Numbered from the stretch's first letter, positions 26,631 to 35,362 are shown. The stretch is DNA of 35,853 bases from Zwartia panacis (GCF_030410395.1 NZ_JAUHHF010000016.1:1-35853); one strand, 5' to 3'. A program made the numbers and translations. The notes: a model not told the origin generated them from the sequence alone.

Positions 26631-27026
26631 TTAAGCCACGTAGCAGAGGACTTCGCCGCCCACGCCATTGGCGCGCGCCTTGCGATCAGTCATCACACCA
26701 CGTGAGGTGGAGACAATAGCCACACCCAGACCATTCATGACCTGAGGAATGCTTCCGTTGCCCTTGTAAATACGCAGACCAGGACGCGAAACGCGTTCGA
26801 TGCGTTCGATCACTGGACGACCAGCGTAATACTTGAGAGTGATTTCAAGCTCAGGCTTTTGAGCCGTGCCTTTAATCTTGTAACCGTCAACATAACCTTC
26901 ATCCTGAAGCACGGCAGCAATAGCTACCTTAAGCTTGGAGGAGGGCATGGTCACCGACGTTTTATCTACCTGCTGCGCATTACGAATGCGAGTCAGCATA
27001 TCGGCGATTGGATCGCTCATGCTCAT
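26631..27026 (-). CDS. rpsH: 30S ribosomal protein S8
   Basis: Central-domain 16S rRNA-binding protein of 131 aa; in enterics it represses the spc operon by binding mRNA near the L5 start. It begins [18 protein letters not shown] and ends with the conserved [23 protein letters not shown] 27026 is preferred over the ATG two codons later because GGAG lies 8 nt before it. Confidence 0.98.
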   Translation of the reverse strand: MSMSDPIADMLTRIRNAQQVDKTSVTMPSSKLKVAIAAVLQDEGYVDGYKIKGTAQKPELEITLKYYAGRPVIERIERVSRPGLRIYKGNGSIPQVMNGLGVAIVSTSRGVMTDRKARANGVGGEVLCYVA

Positions 27027-27037
27027 GTTTTATTCTC

Positions 27038-27343
27038 CTACCAGCTAGCTTTGGTCATGCCGGGAATCTCACCCTTCATAGCCAATTCGCGCAGTTTCAT
27101 GCGGCCAAGTCCGAACTTGCTGAACACACCTCGTGAACGACCCGTAATCGCGCAGCGATTACGCTGACGACATGGGCTCGCGTTACGGGGAAGTTGCTGA
27201 AATTTCAGCCGCGCTTCGTAGCGCTCTTCGTCGGTCTTGGATGAATCATCGATGATCGCTTTAAGAGCAGCACGCTTGGCAGCAAATTTTTCTGCCGTCA
27301 TTTTGCGCTTAATATCGCGATTGATCATTGAAAGTTTAGCCAC
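27038..27343 (-). CDS. rpsN: 30S ribosomal protein S14
   Basis: Head protein of the small subunit. At 101 aa it is the long form without a zinc ribbon: near the C-terminal [20 protein letters not shown] only isolated cysteines remain, not a CxxC pair set. The C-terminal [20 protein letters not shown] is conserved. It lies 11 bp after rplE. Confidence 0.97.
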   Translation of the reverse strand: MAKLSMINRDIKRKMTAEKFAAKRAALKAIIDDSSKTDEERYEARLKFQQLPRNASPCRQRNRCAITGRSRGVFSKFGLGRMKLRELAMKGEIPGMTKASW

Positions 27344-27354
27344 GTCTGCGCTCC

Positions 27355-27894
27355 TTAGTTGCGGAACGGGAAGCTAAAGGCTGTTAACAGCGCCTTGGCT
27401 TCTTCGTCTGTCTTGGCGGTGGTGGTGATGCTGATGTTCATCCCACGCAACACGTCGATTTTGTCGTACTCAATCTCGGGGAAAATGATCTGTTCTTTCA
27501 CACCGATGTTGTAGTTGCCGCGACCATCAAACGCACGACCGGAAATACCACGGAAGTCGCGCACTCGAGGCAGTGCCACGGAGACCAGACGATCGAGGAA
27601 TTCGTACATGCGCTGACCACGCAAAGTCACCATGCAACCAATTGGATAGTCTTCGCGGATTTTAAAACCAGCGATCGCCTTTTTGGTTTTGGTAATGACT
27701 GGCTTTTGTCCAGCGATTTTTGTCAGATCAGAAACAGCATGATCAATGACTTTTTTGTCTGCAACAGCTTCAGATACACCCATGTTCAGGGTGACTTTGG
27801 TGACACGGGGAACCTGCATCACGCTCTTGTAGCCAAATTGCTCGCGCAAGGCGGGCGCAATTTTTTGCAAATAGAGTTCTTGGAAACGAGACAT
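27355..27894 (-). CDS. rplE: 50S ribosomal protein L5
   Basis: Binds 5S rRNA and contacts P-site tRNA and S13. The 179-aa product shows [38 protein letters not shown] and [14 protein letters not shown], followed by [20 protein letters not shown]. It lies 12 bp after rplX. If spc autoregulation by S8 exists here as in E. coli, its site would be expected near this start; I could not see an obvious S8 mimic by eye. Confidence 0.98.
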   Translation of the reverse strand: MSRFQELYLQKIAPALREQFGYKSVMQVPRVTKVTLNMGVSEAVADKKVIDHAVSDLTKIAGQKPVITKTKKAIAGFKIREDYPIGCMVTLRGQRMYEFLDRLVSVALPRVRDFRGISGRAFDGRGNYNIGVKEQIIFPEIEYDKIDVLRGMNISITTTAKTDEEAKALLTAFSFPFRN

Positions 27895-27906
27895 GTTAAT
27901 CGCCCC

Positions 27907-28227
27907 TTAAGCTTTCGCGCCAACGGGTTCACCGCTGGAACGAAACACGCGAACCTTGCGACCGTCAACTTCTTTAATCCCAACGCGATCACCTTTACCG
28001 GTGGCTGGATTAAACAGCGCAATATTCGAAATATGGATCGGCATCGTCTTTTCGATAATGCCGCCTGTTGTACCTTGCATCGGATTTGGCTTGACGTGCT
28101 TTTTGACCATGTTGATGCCTTCTACCAATACATGGTCTGCATCAAGACGTGCCAAAACCGTACCGCGACGCTTTTTGTCACGACCCGTCAGCACTACAAC
28201 TTCGTCGCCTTTGCGAATTTTGTTCAT
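27907..28227 (-). CDS. rplX: 50S ribosomal protein L24
   Basis: Assembly initiator of the large subunit. The 106-aa product has a KOW motif ([20 protein letters not shown]), the [20 protein letters not shown] loop at the tunnel exit and a basic C-terminus. It lies 10 bp after rplN. Confidence 0.97.
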   Translation of the reverse strand: MNKIRKGDEVVVLTGRDKKRRGTVLARLDADHVLVEGINMVKKHVKPNPMQGTTGGIIEKTMPIHISNIALFNPATGKGDRVGIKEVDGRKVRVFRSSGEPVGAKA

Positions 28228-28237
28228 TTGTGGCTCC

Positions 28238-28606
28238 TTACAGCACTTCAGGCGCCAACGACACGATCTTCATGAACTTTTCGCCACGCAATTCGCGCGT
28301 AACGGGTCCAAAGATACGCGTGCCAATGGGCTCGAGTTTCGCGTTGAGCAATACGGCAGCATTGCCACCGAAGCGGATACGTGAACCATCTTTGCGGCGA
28401 ACACCCTGCGCCGTACGAACGACGACAGCGTTGTAAATCTCGCCTTTTTTGACACGGCCGCGTGGGGCAGCGTCTTTGACGGTAACCTTGATAACATCGC
28501 CGATAGCGGCATAACGGCGCTTGGAACCGCCGAGCACCTTGATGCACATGACAGAGCGTGCACCAGTGTTATCGGCCACGTCCAGCGTGGTCTGCATTTG
28601 GATCAT
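28238..28606 (-). CDS. rplN: 50S ribosomal protein L14
   Basis: Large-subunit beta-barrel protein at the subunit interface (bridge with 16S h14) and the docking site of silencing factor RsfS. It is 122 aa, [17 protein letters not shown], with [22 protein letters not shown] split and [14 protein letters not shown] lies 7 nt before the ATG. In this genome it is the first gene of a separately promoted spc operon, because the aldehyde dehydrogenase gene and a strong terminator separate it from rpsQ. Confidence 0.98.
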   Translation of the reverse strand: MIQMQTTLDVADNTGARSVMCIKVLGGSKRRYAAIGDVIKVTVKDAAPRGRVKKGEIYNAVVVRTAQGVRRKDGSRIRFGGNAAVLLNAKLEPIGTRIFGPVTRELRGEKFMKIVSLAPEVL

Positions 28607-28654
28607 GATTTTTCCTGTTCCAACTTAACCAAAGTAACTACTTGCCATCGGCTT

Positions 28655-28763
28655 GCAGCTAAATCAGTCAGTTTTGGTCCCGTTAGGTGCCACAGGGCAC
28701 CCTGGGTTGAAATCTGCTAATTATTCCTTTGTTCGCTCAGTTTGTTTTGCCTGATTTAGCTAC
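28655..28763 (-). ncRNA. Candidate structured 5' leader of the spc operon
   Basis: In the untranslated region of rplN, AGCTAAATCAG (28761–28751, minus strand) pairs perfectly with CTGATTTAGCT (28667–28657); one G·U and one G–C pair extend this to 13 bp. The closed region holds a hairpin GGTGCC–CTGT–GGCACC (28701–28686), flanked by CCC/GGG that can extend it. The whole lies ~27 nt after the predicted transcription start and 49 nt before the rplN ATG. An 8-codon open frame starting MASSYFG (28648–28625) lies between structure and gene. I do not recognise a named RNA family. Confidence 0.55.
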
Positions 28764-28796
28764 AACAATCTAATGCGAATTGCGGGAAAGCTGTGC

Positions 28797-28825
28797 AGTA
28801 TAGCGTAGTTATTTTTTTTGTGCAA
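28797..28825 (-). promoter_or_regulatory. Sigma-70 promoter of the spc operon
   Basis: On the minus strand: TTGCAC (28825–28820), 17-bp A-rich spacer, TATACT (28802–28797). The predicted start is near 28790, giving a leader of about 184 nt before rplN. Both hexamers and the spacing are close to consensus, as expected for a ribosomal protein operon. Confidence 0.78.
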
Positions 28826-28893
28826 GTCTGTTTAAGATATGTCATATTATCCCCCTAGCGCCTTTGCCTTTTTATTGTTGTATTGGAATCCTT

Positions 28894-30321
28894 ATGTACC
28901 CAAAACAGTCGTTGTATATCAATGGTGAGTTCATTTCCGGCGAAGGCCGCAAAACTCAGGACATTATTAATCCTGCCACGCAAGAAGTACTCGGACATCT
29001 TCCACACGCGAGCCAGGCTGATCTCGACATGGCTTTACAGGCTGCAGAAGCCGCTTTTGCGAAATGGAAGAAATCCTCTCCTATGGATCGCTCAGCCATT
29101 TTACGTAAAGTGGGTCAATTGACGCGTGATCGTGCCCAGGAAATCGCCCGAAATATGACTCTTGACCAGGGCAAACCTCTAGCTGAAGCGCTTGGTGAGG
29201 TTGTTGGTTGTGCTGATCACTGCGACTGGCATGCTGAAGAATGCCGCCGCATTTATGGTCGTGTTGTGTTGCCTCGTAATCCTGATGTACGCCAGCTTGT
29301 CTTAAAAGAGCCTATTGGTGTGTGTGTAGCATTTACCCCATGGAATTTCCCCTACAACCAGGCCATCCGCAAAATTTGTGCGGCTGTCGGCGCCGGTTGT
29401 ACGGTCATTCTCAAGGGGCCTGAGGATTCGCCAAGCGCAGTGATGGCGATTGCTCAAATGTTCCACGACGCGGGTCTTCCACCTGGGGTATTAAATTTAG
29501 TCTGGGGTGAACCAGCCAAAGTTTCTGATTATTTGATTCGTTCGCCTATTAGCCGAAAGGTTTCCTTTACCGGATCTGTGCCTGTAGGCAAACAGCTTGC
29601 GTCTCTCGCTGGTGCGCATATGAAACGTGTCACGATGGAGCTTGGTGGTCACTCACCCGTGATCGTTTTTGATGACGCAGACATTGATCGTGCCGCCACA
29701 ATGCTTGCTAAATTCAAAATTAGAAACGCAGGTCAGGTTTGCGTTTCACCCACACGCTTTTATGTACAAAAGAAGGTTTACGATAAATTCCTCGCTAAAT
29801 TCCTTGATGTTCTCAAAAGCGTTAAAGTTGGAAATGGATTGGATGAGGGTGTGGAGATGGGTCCCCTCGCGCATGAGCGTCGAGTACCCGCTATTGCGCG
29901 CTTTGTTGAAGACGCACGCAAACGTGGTGGAAAAATCGAACTTGGCGGTGATGCAATAAGCGGTAAAGGTTTCTTCTTTCCACCCACAGTCATCACAGGT
30001 TTGAAAGATGATGCCATGTTGATGACTGAAGAACCCTTTGGACCTGTTGCACCTGTCGTGCCATTCGACAATATTGACGAAGTGATTACTCGTGCGAACA
30101 GCCTTCCATTTGGACTGTCTTCTTACATTTTCACCAACTCATTGCAGACTGCTACAAAGATATCTAATTCGATTGAGGCTGGCATGGTCAACATCAATCA
30201 TTTTGGTAGTGCACTTCCAGAAACGCCTTTTGGTGGAATTAAGGATAGCGGCATCGGCAGTGAAGGGGGATCTGAGACATTTGATGGTTATCTTGTCACT
30301 AAATTCGTGACGCACATTTAA
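28894..30321 (+). CDS. NAD(P)-dependent aldehyde dehydrogenase (succinate-semialdehyde dehydrogenase-like)
   Basis: A cytosolic ALDH-superfamily oxidoreductase of 475 aa. The Rossmann and catalytic domains are complete: PWNFPYNQ with Asn151, Lys174, FTGSVPVGKQ (225–234), catalytic base Glu249 in MELGGHSP and nucleophile Cys283 in NAGQVCVSP, then EEPFGPVAPV and the C-terminal PFGGIKDSGIG. Overall similarity is to the GabD/SSADH-type clade, but the substrate is not proven. ATG 28894 is used (GGA 7 nt upstream); a TTG at 28864 is also in frame. It lies opposite to, and inside, the ribosomal superoperon. Sampled lines are about 42–53% GC against 55–58% in lysA and hemB, hinting at separate ancestry. 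The usual KPxExTP motif reads KGPEDSP. Confidence 0.93.
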   Translation: MYPKQSLYINGEFISGEGRKTQDIINPATQEVLGHLPHASQADLDMALQAAEAAFAKWKKSSPMDRSAILRKVGQLTRDRAQEIARNMTLDQGKPLAEALGEVVGCADHCDWHAEECRRIYGRVVLPRNPDVRQLVLKEPIGVCVAFTPWNFPYNQAIRKICAAVGAGCTVILKGPEDSPSAVMAIAQMFHDAGLPPGVLNLVWGEPAKVSDYLIRSPISRKVSFTGSVPVGKQLASLAGAHMKRVTMELGGHSPVIVFDDADIDRAATMLAKFKIRNAGQVCVSPTRFYVQKKVYDKFLAKFLDVLKSVKVGNGLDEGVEMGPLAHERRVPAIARFVEDARKRGGKIELGGDAISGKGFFFPPTVITGLKDDAMLMTEEPFGPVAPVVPFDNIDEVITRANSLPFGLSSYIFTNSLQTATKISNSIEAGMVNINHFGSALPETPFGGIKDSGIGSEGGSETFDGYLVTKFVTHI

Positions 30322-30336
30322 TGTCTATTTCTTGGC

Positions 30337-30358
30337 TGTGCGTTGACCTCAACGCACA
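30337..30358. terminator. First hairpin after the aldehyde dehydrogenase gene
   Basis: Perfect arms TGTGCGTTG / CAACGCACA around ACCT, 15 nt after the gene's stop. On the plus strand it is followed by ATAAAAAA rather than T, so termination is probably left to the next hairpin; it may protect the 3' end. Confidence 0.6.
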
Positions 30359-30360
30359 AT

Positions 30361-30394
30361 AAAAAACGCGACGAATAAATCGTCGCGTTTTTTT
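30361..30394. terminator. Bidirectional intrinsic terminator (aldehyde dehydrogenase gene / S10 operon)
   Basis: AAAAAACGCGACGA and TCGTCGCGTTTTTT form 14-bp arms around a 5-nt ATAAA loop. Read rightwards it ends in seven T; read leftwards in six T. It lies between the convergent 3' ends of the aldehyde dehydrogenase gene and rpsQ and should stop both transcripts, ending the S10 operon 16 nt after rpsQ. Confidence 0.93.
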
Positions 30395-30409
30395 ATTGCT
30401 AGTGCAGCT

Positions 30410-30688
30410 TTAGATTTCGCGTGCGGCTTCGATCAATTTCGTTGCTGTCCAAGATTTGGAGCGTGAAATTGGACGACCTTCTGCGATTTCAACAGTGTCA
30501 CCTTCGTTGTACTGATTGGTTTCATCATGGGCTTTGTACTTAGCCGAACGCATGATGATCTTGCCAAGCACAGGATGCTTAACACGACGCTCTACCAGAA
30601 CGACAATGGTTTTATCCATCTTGTTGCTGACGACCTTACCAACCAGCGTACGCTGACGCTTGGGTTTCGTAGTTTGAGCTGTGGTCAT
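30410..30688 (-). CDS. rpsQ: 30S ribosomal protein S17
   Basis: Primary 16S rRNA-binding OB-fold protein of 92 aa: [39 protein letters not shown] and [20 protein letters not shown] are typical. It is the last gene of the S10 operon here; the next gene downstream is convergent. It lies 1 bp from the rpmC stop, so translation is coupled. Confidence 0.98.
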   Translation of the reverse strand: MTTAQTTKPKRQRTLVGKVVSNKMDKTIVVLVERRVKHPVLGKIIMRSAKYKAHDETNQYNEGDTVEIAEGRPISRSKSWTATKLIEAAREI

Positions 30689-30689
30689 A

Positions 30690-30881
30690 TTATGATCCCG
30701 CCTTCTCAGTCATCAATGTACGGACACGTGCAATGTCGCGACGCACTTTGCTGATCTGAGTGTGGTTGGTGAGCTGCTGAGTAGCCCGCTGCATACGCAG
30801 ACCAAACTGAGCCTTCAGCAGGCTTTCGAGCTCTTGACCGAGCTCGGCGGTTGTTTTTGCACGGAGTTCGCTTGCTTTCAT
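30690..30881 (-). CDS. rpmC: 50S ribosomal protein L29
   Basis: Two-helix protein of 63 aa at the tunnel exit, docking site for trigger factor and SRP together with L23. It begins [18 protein letters not shown] and includes [20 protein letters not shown] and [14 protein letters not shown]. It lies 9 bp after rplP and 1 bp before rpsQ. Confidence 0.97.
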   Translation of the reverse strand: MKASELRAKTTAELGQELESLLKAQFGLRMQRATQQLTNHTQISKVRRDIARVRTLMTEKAGS

Positions 30882-30890
30882 ATCGATTCC

Positions 30891-31307
30891 TTAAGATCCG
30901 AGGTGACGCGCGACGAACGTCGTGGAGATTGGAAGCTTGGCAGCTGCAAGGCGGAAAGCCTCACGTGCAATTTCTTCACTCACACCTTCCATTTCGTACA
31001 GCACTTTACCTGGCTGGATTTCAGCAACCCAGTACTCTGGGTTACCTTTACCGTTACCCATTCGAACTTCAGCCGGTTTCTGTGAAATAGGCTTGTCAGG
31101 GAAGATACGGATCCAAATACGTCCGCCACGCTTAATGTGACGATTAATCGCACGACGTGCTGATTCGATTTGACGGGCAGTTAAACGTCCACGACCTGTG
31201 GCCTTTAAACCGAACTCGCCAAACGAAACATCGGCGCCGCGCGTAGCAAGGCCAGTATTACGGCCTTTTTGCTCTTTGCGATATTTCCTGCGTGCTGGTT
31301 GCAGCAT
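30891..31307 (-). CDS. rplP: 50S ribosomal protein L16
   Basis: Large-subunit protein near the A-site tRNA elbow. The 138-aa product has [19 protein letters not shown], the [20 protein letters not shown] core and [20 protein letters not shown]. It starts 2 bp after rpsC, so the two are coupled. Confidence 0.98.
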   Translation of the reverse strand: MLQPARRKYRKEQKGRNTGLATRGADVSFGEFGLKATGRGRLTARQIESARRAINRHIKRGGRIWIRIFPDKPISQKPAEVRMGNGKGNPEYWVAEIQPGKVLYEMEGVSEEIAREAFRLAAAKLPISTTFVARHLGS

Positions 31308-31309
31308 GC

Positions 31310-32107
31310 TTATTCTCCTTCAGGCGCAGGCGCAGCGGCATCAGCCTTGCGCGGTGCACGACCACGCCCAGCGGGACGAGCGGCCGGACGACCACCTTCG
31401 GGCTTGTCAGCACGAGGGGCACGACGTGGACGACGCTCTTCTTCGCGGGGCGCAACGGTTTCAACTGGCATTTCGCCGTTAGCCAACATGTCGCCTTTAT
31501 AGACCCAGACCTTGATGCCGATCACGCCGTATGTGGTGTGGGCCTCAGAAGTACCGTAGTCGATATTCGCACGCAGTGTATGGAGTGGTACGCGACCTTC
31601 ACGATACCATTCTGTACGCGCAATTTCGATACCATTCAAACGCCCTGCGCTCATGATCTTGATGCCGAGGGCACCCAGACGCATGGCGTTTTGCATGGCG
31701 CGCTTCATGGCACGACGGAACATGATCCGCTTTTCAAGCTGTTGCGAAATAGAATCAGCAATCAACTGAGCATCGGTTTCAGGTTTGCGAATCTCTTCGA
31801 TGTTGACGTGAACAGGCACGCCCATCAAACGCTGCAAATCAGCCTTCAAGCCTTCGATGTCCTCACCACGCTTTCCAATCACAACACCCGGACGTGCCGA
31901 GTAAACAGTGATTCGTGCGTTTTTGGCTGGACGCTCGATGACCACACGGCCAACTGATGCGCTTTTAAGTTTCTTTTTCAGGTATTCGCGGACGCGGATA
32001 TCAGATGCAAGCATGCCACCGAAATCTTTGTCGTCTGCGTACCACTTCGAGCCCCAATTACGTGTAACCGCAAGGCGGAACCCAATCGGGTGAATTTTCT
32101 GACCCAT
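31310..32107 (-). CDS. rpsC: 30S ribosomal protein S3
   Basis: Head protein lining the mRNA entry and part of the ribosomal helicase. It shows [20 protein letters not shown], the KH domain ([20 protein letters not shown]) and [20 protein letters not shown]. At 265 aa it is longer than the ~233-aa enteric protein because of a disordered Arg/Ala/Pro-rich tail (about residues 220–265), a feature seen in betaproteobacteria. It lies 9 bp after rplV. Confidence 0.98.
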   Translation of the reverse strand: MGQKIHPIGFRLAVTRNWGSKWYADDKDFGGMLASDIRVREYLKKKLKSASVGRVVIERPAKNARITVYSARPGVVIGKRGEDIEGLKADLQRLMGVPVHVNIEEIRKPETDAQLIADSISQQLEKRIMFRRAMKRAMQNAMRLGALGIKIMSAGRLNGIEIARTEWYREGRVPLHTLRANIDYGTSEAHTTYGVIGIKVWVYKGDMLANGEMPVETVAPREEERRPRRAPRADKPEGGRPAARPAGRGRAPRKADAAAPAPEGE

Positions 32108-32116
32108 CGTGACTCC

Positions 32117-32446
32117 TTAGGCTCCGACCTTCACAGTAATGTGGCAGGTCTGCTTTTCGATCTGGTTACCGCGCCCTTTGGCTCGTGCGGAAAAGCGCTT
32201 CATCGACTCGGCCTTGTCCACAAAAATCGTGGTGACCTTCAGTTCGTCGATATCTGCACCGTCGTTGTGCTCGGCATTGGCGATTGCTGATTCAACAGCT
32301 TTCTTCAAGATGCCGGCGGCCTTCTTATTTGTGAAGGTCAGGATGTTCAATGCCTGTGCAACAGACTTGCCACGGATAAGATCCGCAACGAGTCGTGTTT
32401 TCTGGGCAGAGATATGCACCCCACGGATAATGGCTTGAGTTTCCAT
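32117..32446 (-). CDS. rplV: 50S ribosomal protein L22
   Basis: Tunnel-lining protein; its long loop forms part of the tunnel constriction and is a site of macrolide-resistance changes. It is 109 aa: [40 protein letters not shown] and the loop tip [20 protein letters not shown]. It lies 3 bp after rpsS. Confidence 0.98.
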   Translation of the reverse strand: METQAIIRGVHISAQKTRLVADLIRGKSVAQALNILTFTNKKAAGILKKAVESAIANAEHNDGADIDELKVTTIFVDKAESMKRFSARAKGRGNQIEKQTCHITVKVGA

Positions 32447-32449
32447 GGA

Positions 32450-32725
32450 TTACCTCTTGGCCTTTTTGTCTGCTGCGTGACCTTTAAAGGTACGAGTCAG
32501 CGCAAACTCACCGAGTTTATGACCAACCATGTTCTCGTTAATATAAACGGGAACGTGCTGGCGACCGTTATGAACAGCAATCGTCAGACCGATAAAGTCT
32601 GGCAGGATCGTTGAACGACGTGACCAAGTTTTGATCGGTTTCTTGCCCTTTTCGGCGATAGCAACCTCGACCTTTTTGATCAGGTGTGCATCGACGAATG
32701 GGCCTTTCTTGACTGAACGTGACAT
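32450..32725 (-). CDS. rpsS: 30S ribosomal protein S19
   Basis: Head protein of 91 aa that contacts S13 and the A-site tRNA. It begins [20 protein letters not shown] and contains [20 protein letters not shown] and [20 protein letters not shown]. It lies 11 bp after rplB. Confidence 0.98.
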   Translation of the reverse strand: MSRSVKKGPFVDAHLIKKVEVAIAEKGKKPIKTWSRRSTILPDFIGLTIAVHNGRQHVPVYINENMVGHKLGEFALTRTFKGHAADKKAKR

Positions 32726-32736
32726 GATTCGCCCTC

Positions 32737-33564
32737 TTATTTACGCTTGCGGCGTTGGACGATCATATTGTCCGTCCGCTTGTTGCTACGAGTCTTGTAA
32801 CCCTTAGCTGGGGTACCCCATGGACTACGTGGCTCACCGCCTTCGCCGGTACGACCTTCACCACCACCGTGTGGGTGATCAACCGGGTTCATTGCGACAC
32901 CACGCACCGTGGGACGAATACCGCGCCAACGAACTGCACCGGCTTTACCGATTTGGCGCAAGCTGTGCTCTTCGTTGCCGACTTCACCGATCGTTGCACG
33001 GCATTCAATGTGCACGCGACGAACTTCACCTGAACGCAGGCGAACCTGAGCGTAAGTGCCTTCGCGAGCCAACAGAACTGCCGAAGCACCAGCCGAGCGT
33101 GCCATTTGGGCACCTTTGCCAGGCAACATTTCGATGCAGTGAATCGTTGTACCCACCGGGATATTGCGAATAGGCAAGGTGTTACCTGCGCGGATGGGGG
33201 CTTCTACACCCGACAACAGCGTTGTACCTACTTCAAGACCACGAGGAGCGATAATGTAACGACGCTCACCGTCCGCATAGCAAAGCAAAGCAATGTGTGC
33301 AGTACGGTTTGGGTCATATTCCAGACGCTCAACCTTTGCTGGAATGCCGTCTTTGTTGCGACGGAAATCCACCAAACGGTAGTGCTGCTTATGACCACCA
33401 CCACGGTGACGGATTGTGATGTGACCGTTGTTATTACGGCCAGAACCACGGATTTTCTTTTCGAGCAACGAAGCAACCGGCGCGCCTTTATGCAGCGTAG
33501 GTGTCACCACCTTCAGCATGCCACGACGTCCGGGCGAGGTTGGCTTAACTTTTAAGAGAGCCAT
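32737..33564 (-). CDS. rplB: 50S ribosomal protein L2
   Basis: Core large-subunit protein close to the peptidyl transferase centre and needed for subunit joining. The 275-aa product carries [20 protein letters not shown], the central [20 protein letters not shown] and the essential [20 protein letters not shown] (with the catalytic-centre-proximal His). It directly abuts the rplW stop (no gap), so it is translationally coupled. Confidence 0.98.
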   Translation of the reverse strand: MALLKVKPTSPGRRGMLKVVTPTLHKGAPVASLLEKKIRGSGRNNNGHITIRHRGGGHKQHYRLVDFRRNKDGIPAKVERLEYDPNRTAHIALLCYADGERRYIIAPRGLEVGTTLLSGVEAPIRAGNTLPIRNIPVGTTIHCIEMLPGKGAQMARSAGASAVLLAREGTYAQVRLRSGEVRRVHIECRATIGEVGNEEHSLRQIGKAGAVRWRGIRPTVRGVAMNPVDHPHGGGEGRTGEGGEPRSPWGTPAKGYKTRSNKRTDNMIVQRRKRK

Positions 33565-33861
33565 TTAGTTGACCTCCGCCAGGTTGATTTCTTGACCTTC
33601 TTTGAGCGAAACATAGGCCTTACGCTCGTTACGACGGCGACCGACGAAACGACCGAAACGCTTTGTTTTGCCTTTGCGGTTCAAAACCTGAACGGCTTCG
33701 ACTTGCACTTTAAAGAGCAATTCGACTGCAGCTTTGATTTCAGGTTTTGTCGCATCAGCAACTACACGAAACGCGACCTGATTGTTCTTCTCTGCAACAA
33801 ACGTGGCTTTTTCAGTCACGATTGGCGCCAAGATGATTTGCATTAGACGATGATCGTTCAT
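33565..33861 (-). CDS. rplW: 50S ribosomal protein L23
   Basis: Tunnel-exit protein of 98 aa that docks trigger factor and SRP. It includes [40 protein letters not shown] and the extended-loop [20 protein letters not shown]. Its start overlaps the rplD stop by 4 bp (33858–33861). Confidence 0.98.
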   Translation of the reverse strand: MNDHRLMQIILAPIVTEKATFVAEKNNQVAFRVVADATKPEIKAAVELLFKVQVEAVQVLNRKGKTKRFGRFVGRRRNERKAYVSLKEGQEINLAEVN

Positions 33862-34478
33862 GCCAGCATCTCCTCGAGTTGAGCGATGGCCGGCTTTGTG
33901 ATCAGCACTTTTTTGTAGTGGATCAACGAGAGCGGATCGGCATTGCGCGGCTCGACGACAGCAACGTGCGGCAAATTGCGCGTCGCGAGGTAAAGGTTTT
34001 CATCGACTGAGTCGGTGATGATCAAAACTGAGTCCATACCAAAACTCTTGAGCTTTTCAGCTGCAAGCTTGGTCTTGGGAGACTCGAGTGTGAACGAATC
34101 AACAATCGAAATGCGGTCTTCGCGTGCTAACTGGGAAAGGATCGAGCGCAAACCGGCGCGATACATTTTCTTGTTAACTTTCTGAGTGAAATTTTCCTCA
34201 GGCGAATTTGGAAACGCACGACCACCGCCTCGCCACAAAGGTGAAGATGTCATACCAGCACGGGCGCGGCCTGTGCCTTTTTGACGGAATGGCTTTTTTG
34301 TTGAGTGACGAACTTCGTCGCGGCCTTTTTGAGCACGGTTACCTGAACGCGCATTTGCCTGAAAAGCAATGACGATCTGGTGAACGAGTGCCTCGTTAAA
34401 ATCACGACCAAACACTGTGTCAGGCGCCGCAAACGTTGCGGATGACTGACCTTGATCATTGAGGAGCTTGATATCCAT
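33858..34478 (-). CDS. rplD: 50S ribosomal protein L4
   Basis: Large-subunit protein whose loop lines the exit tunnel; in E. coli free L4 attenuates its own operon. It is 206 aa, with the loop [19 protein letters not shown] and [20 protein letters not shown], then the Rossmann-like domain. It lies 3 bp after rplC. Its presence in the unit headed by the multi-hairpin rplC leader makes that leader a candidate target for L4-type control, though no conserved L4 site was recognised. Confidence 0.98.
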   Translation of the reverse strand: MDIKLLNDQGQSSATFAAPDTVFGRDFNEALVHQIVIAFQANARSGNRAQKGRDEVRHSTKKPFRQKGTGRARAGMTSSPLWRGGGRAFPNSPEENFTQKVNKKMYRAGLRSILSQLAREDRISIVDSFTLESPKTKLAAEKLKSFGMDSVLIITDSVDENLYLATRNLPHVAVVEPRNADPLSLIHYKKVLITKPAIAQLEEMLA

Positions 34479-34481
34479 GGA

Positions 34482-35171
34482 TTAGGCTCCCTTTTTAGCA
34501 GGTGCTTTGACAGCCGGGCGCACGACAATGTCTCCGCCAGCATGGCCAGGGACTGCGCCCTTGACCATCAGCAGACCACGTTCGGCGTCAACTCGGACGA
34601 CGTCAAGGTTTTGCACGGTGCGTGTGTCGTCACCAAGGTGACCTGACATACGCTTTCCGGGGAAAATGCGACCAGGATCTTGCGCCTGACCAATCGAACC
34701 TGGCACGCGGTGCGAACGGCTGTTACCGTGCGATGCGCGCTGTGATTTGAAGTGGTGACGCTTAATCGTGCCGGCGAAACCTTTACCAATTGTGGTACCG
34801 GTAACGTCGACTTGCTGGCCGGCTTCGAAAATGCTTTCAACAGCGACCACGCTACCAGGCGTGAATTCGGCTGCGCGAGCAGGATCGAGACGGAATTCTT
34901 TAAGAATGCTACCGGCCTCTACACCAGCTTTGGCGTAATGACCTGTTTGTGGCTTGGCTACACGGGAAGCGCGACGAGCGCCGTAAGCGACTTGAATGGC
35001 GGCATAGCCGTCAGATTCAAGAGACTTTACCTGGGTGACGCGGTTGTTCGACACGTCCAGTACCGTTACGGGGATGGACTCGCCATCTTCCGTAAAAATA
35101 CGGGTCATGCCGACCTTGCGGCCCACCAGCCCAAGCCGATGTGCGGCAGGCGTGGGTGTCGATTTCGACAT
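34482..35171 (-). CDS. rplC: 50S ribosomal protein L3
   Basis: Early-assembly large-subunit protein next to the peptidyl transferase centre. It is 229 aa from ATG 35171 ([20 protein letters not shown]), chosen because GGAG lies 7 nt upstream and the family core begins at once; the frame is open to 35339 but those residues have no family match. Core motifs are [40 protein letters not shown] and [18 protein letters not shown]. It is the first gene after a 191-bp gap holding a promoter and several hairpins. Confidence 0.98.
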   Translation of the reverse strand: MSKSTPTPAAHRLGLVGRKVGMTRIFTEDGESIPVTVLDVSNNRVTQVKSLESDGYAAIQVAYGARRASRVAKPQTGHYAKAGVEAGSILKEFRLDPARAAEFTPGSVVAVESIFEAGQQVDVTGTTIGKGFAGTIKRHHFKSQRASHGNSRSHRVPGSIGQAQDPGRIFPGKRMSGHLGDDTRTVQNLDVVRVDAERGLLMVKGAVPGHAGGDIVVRPAVKAPAKKGA

Positions 35172-35186
35172 CGTTTTCTCCGGGGT

Positions 35187-35274
35187 AAAAAACCCGATTC
35201 CCGACTTCGATTGGTCGGGGCTGATAAAACCCGAATGTTTCGGGTGCTCATTTTTCTTGCCAAATTTCGGCAAG
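35187..35274 (-). promoter_or_regulatory. Multi-hairpin leader of rplC (attenuator-like)
   Basis: In transcript order on the minus strand: hairpin 1 CTTGCC/GGCAAG (35274–35256); hairpin 2 ACCCGAA–ACA–TTCGGGT (35245–35229) followed by TTTT; hairpin 3 CCCGAC/GTCGGG (35219–35200). An overlapping TCGGG at 35197–35193 runs straight into TTTTTT (35192–35187). CCCGA and TCGGG segments recur, so the last TCGGG could swap partners with the hairpin 3 strand to form a terminator that ends 15 nt before the rplC ATG. Confidence 0.55.
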
Positions 35275-35280
35275 TCTTGC

Positions 35281-35310
35281 ATTCTAGCACCAAAGTTTGC
35301 TGCATTGCAA
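35281..35310 (-). promoter_or_regulatory. Promoter upstream of rplC
   Basis: On the minus strand: TTGCAA (35310–35305), 18-bp spacer, TAGAAT (35286–35281), with TG one base upstream making an extended -10 (TGCTAGAAT). The predicted start is near 35274, giving a leader of ~103 nt to rplC. Confidence 0.62.
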
Positions 35311-35362
35311 GCCAGATTGGCCTGAAACACAGCAACCATGCGGCACTAGATCAATCTAATTC

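Noticed and set aside
28803-28893. Promoter for the aldehyde dehydrogenase gene
   Set aside because: The stretch is AT-rich and contains TATTAT, but no -35 lies at a sound distance, so I could not place a promoter.
31292-31957. Plus-strand open frame of 221 codons opposite rpsC
   Set aside because: Antisense to a conserved gene, with no recognisable motif and no Shine-Dalgarno.
35105-35335. Open frame through the rplC leader, including ATG 35248
   Set aside because: It is out of frame with rplC, overlaps its start and has no good Shine-Dalgarno. A leader-peptide role was considered but the codons show no regulatory bias I could trust.
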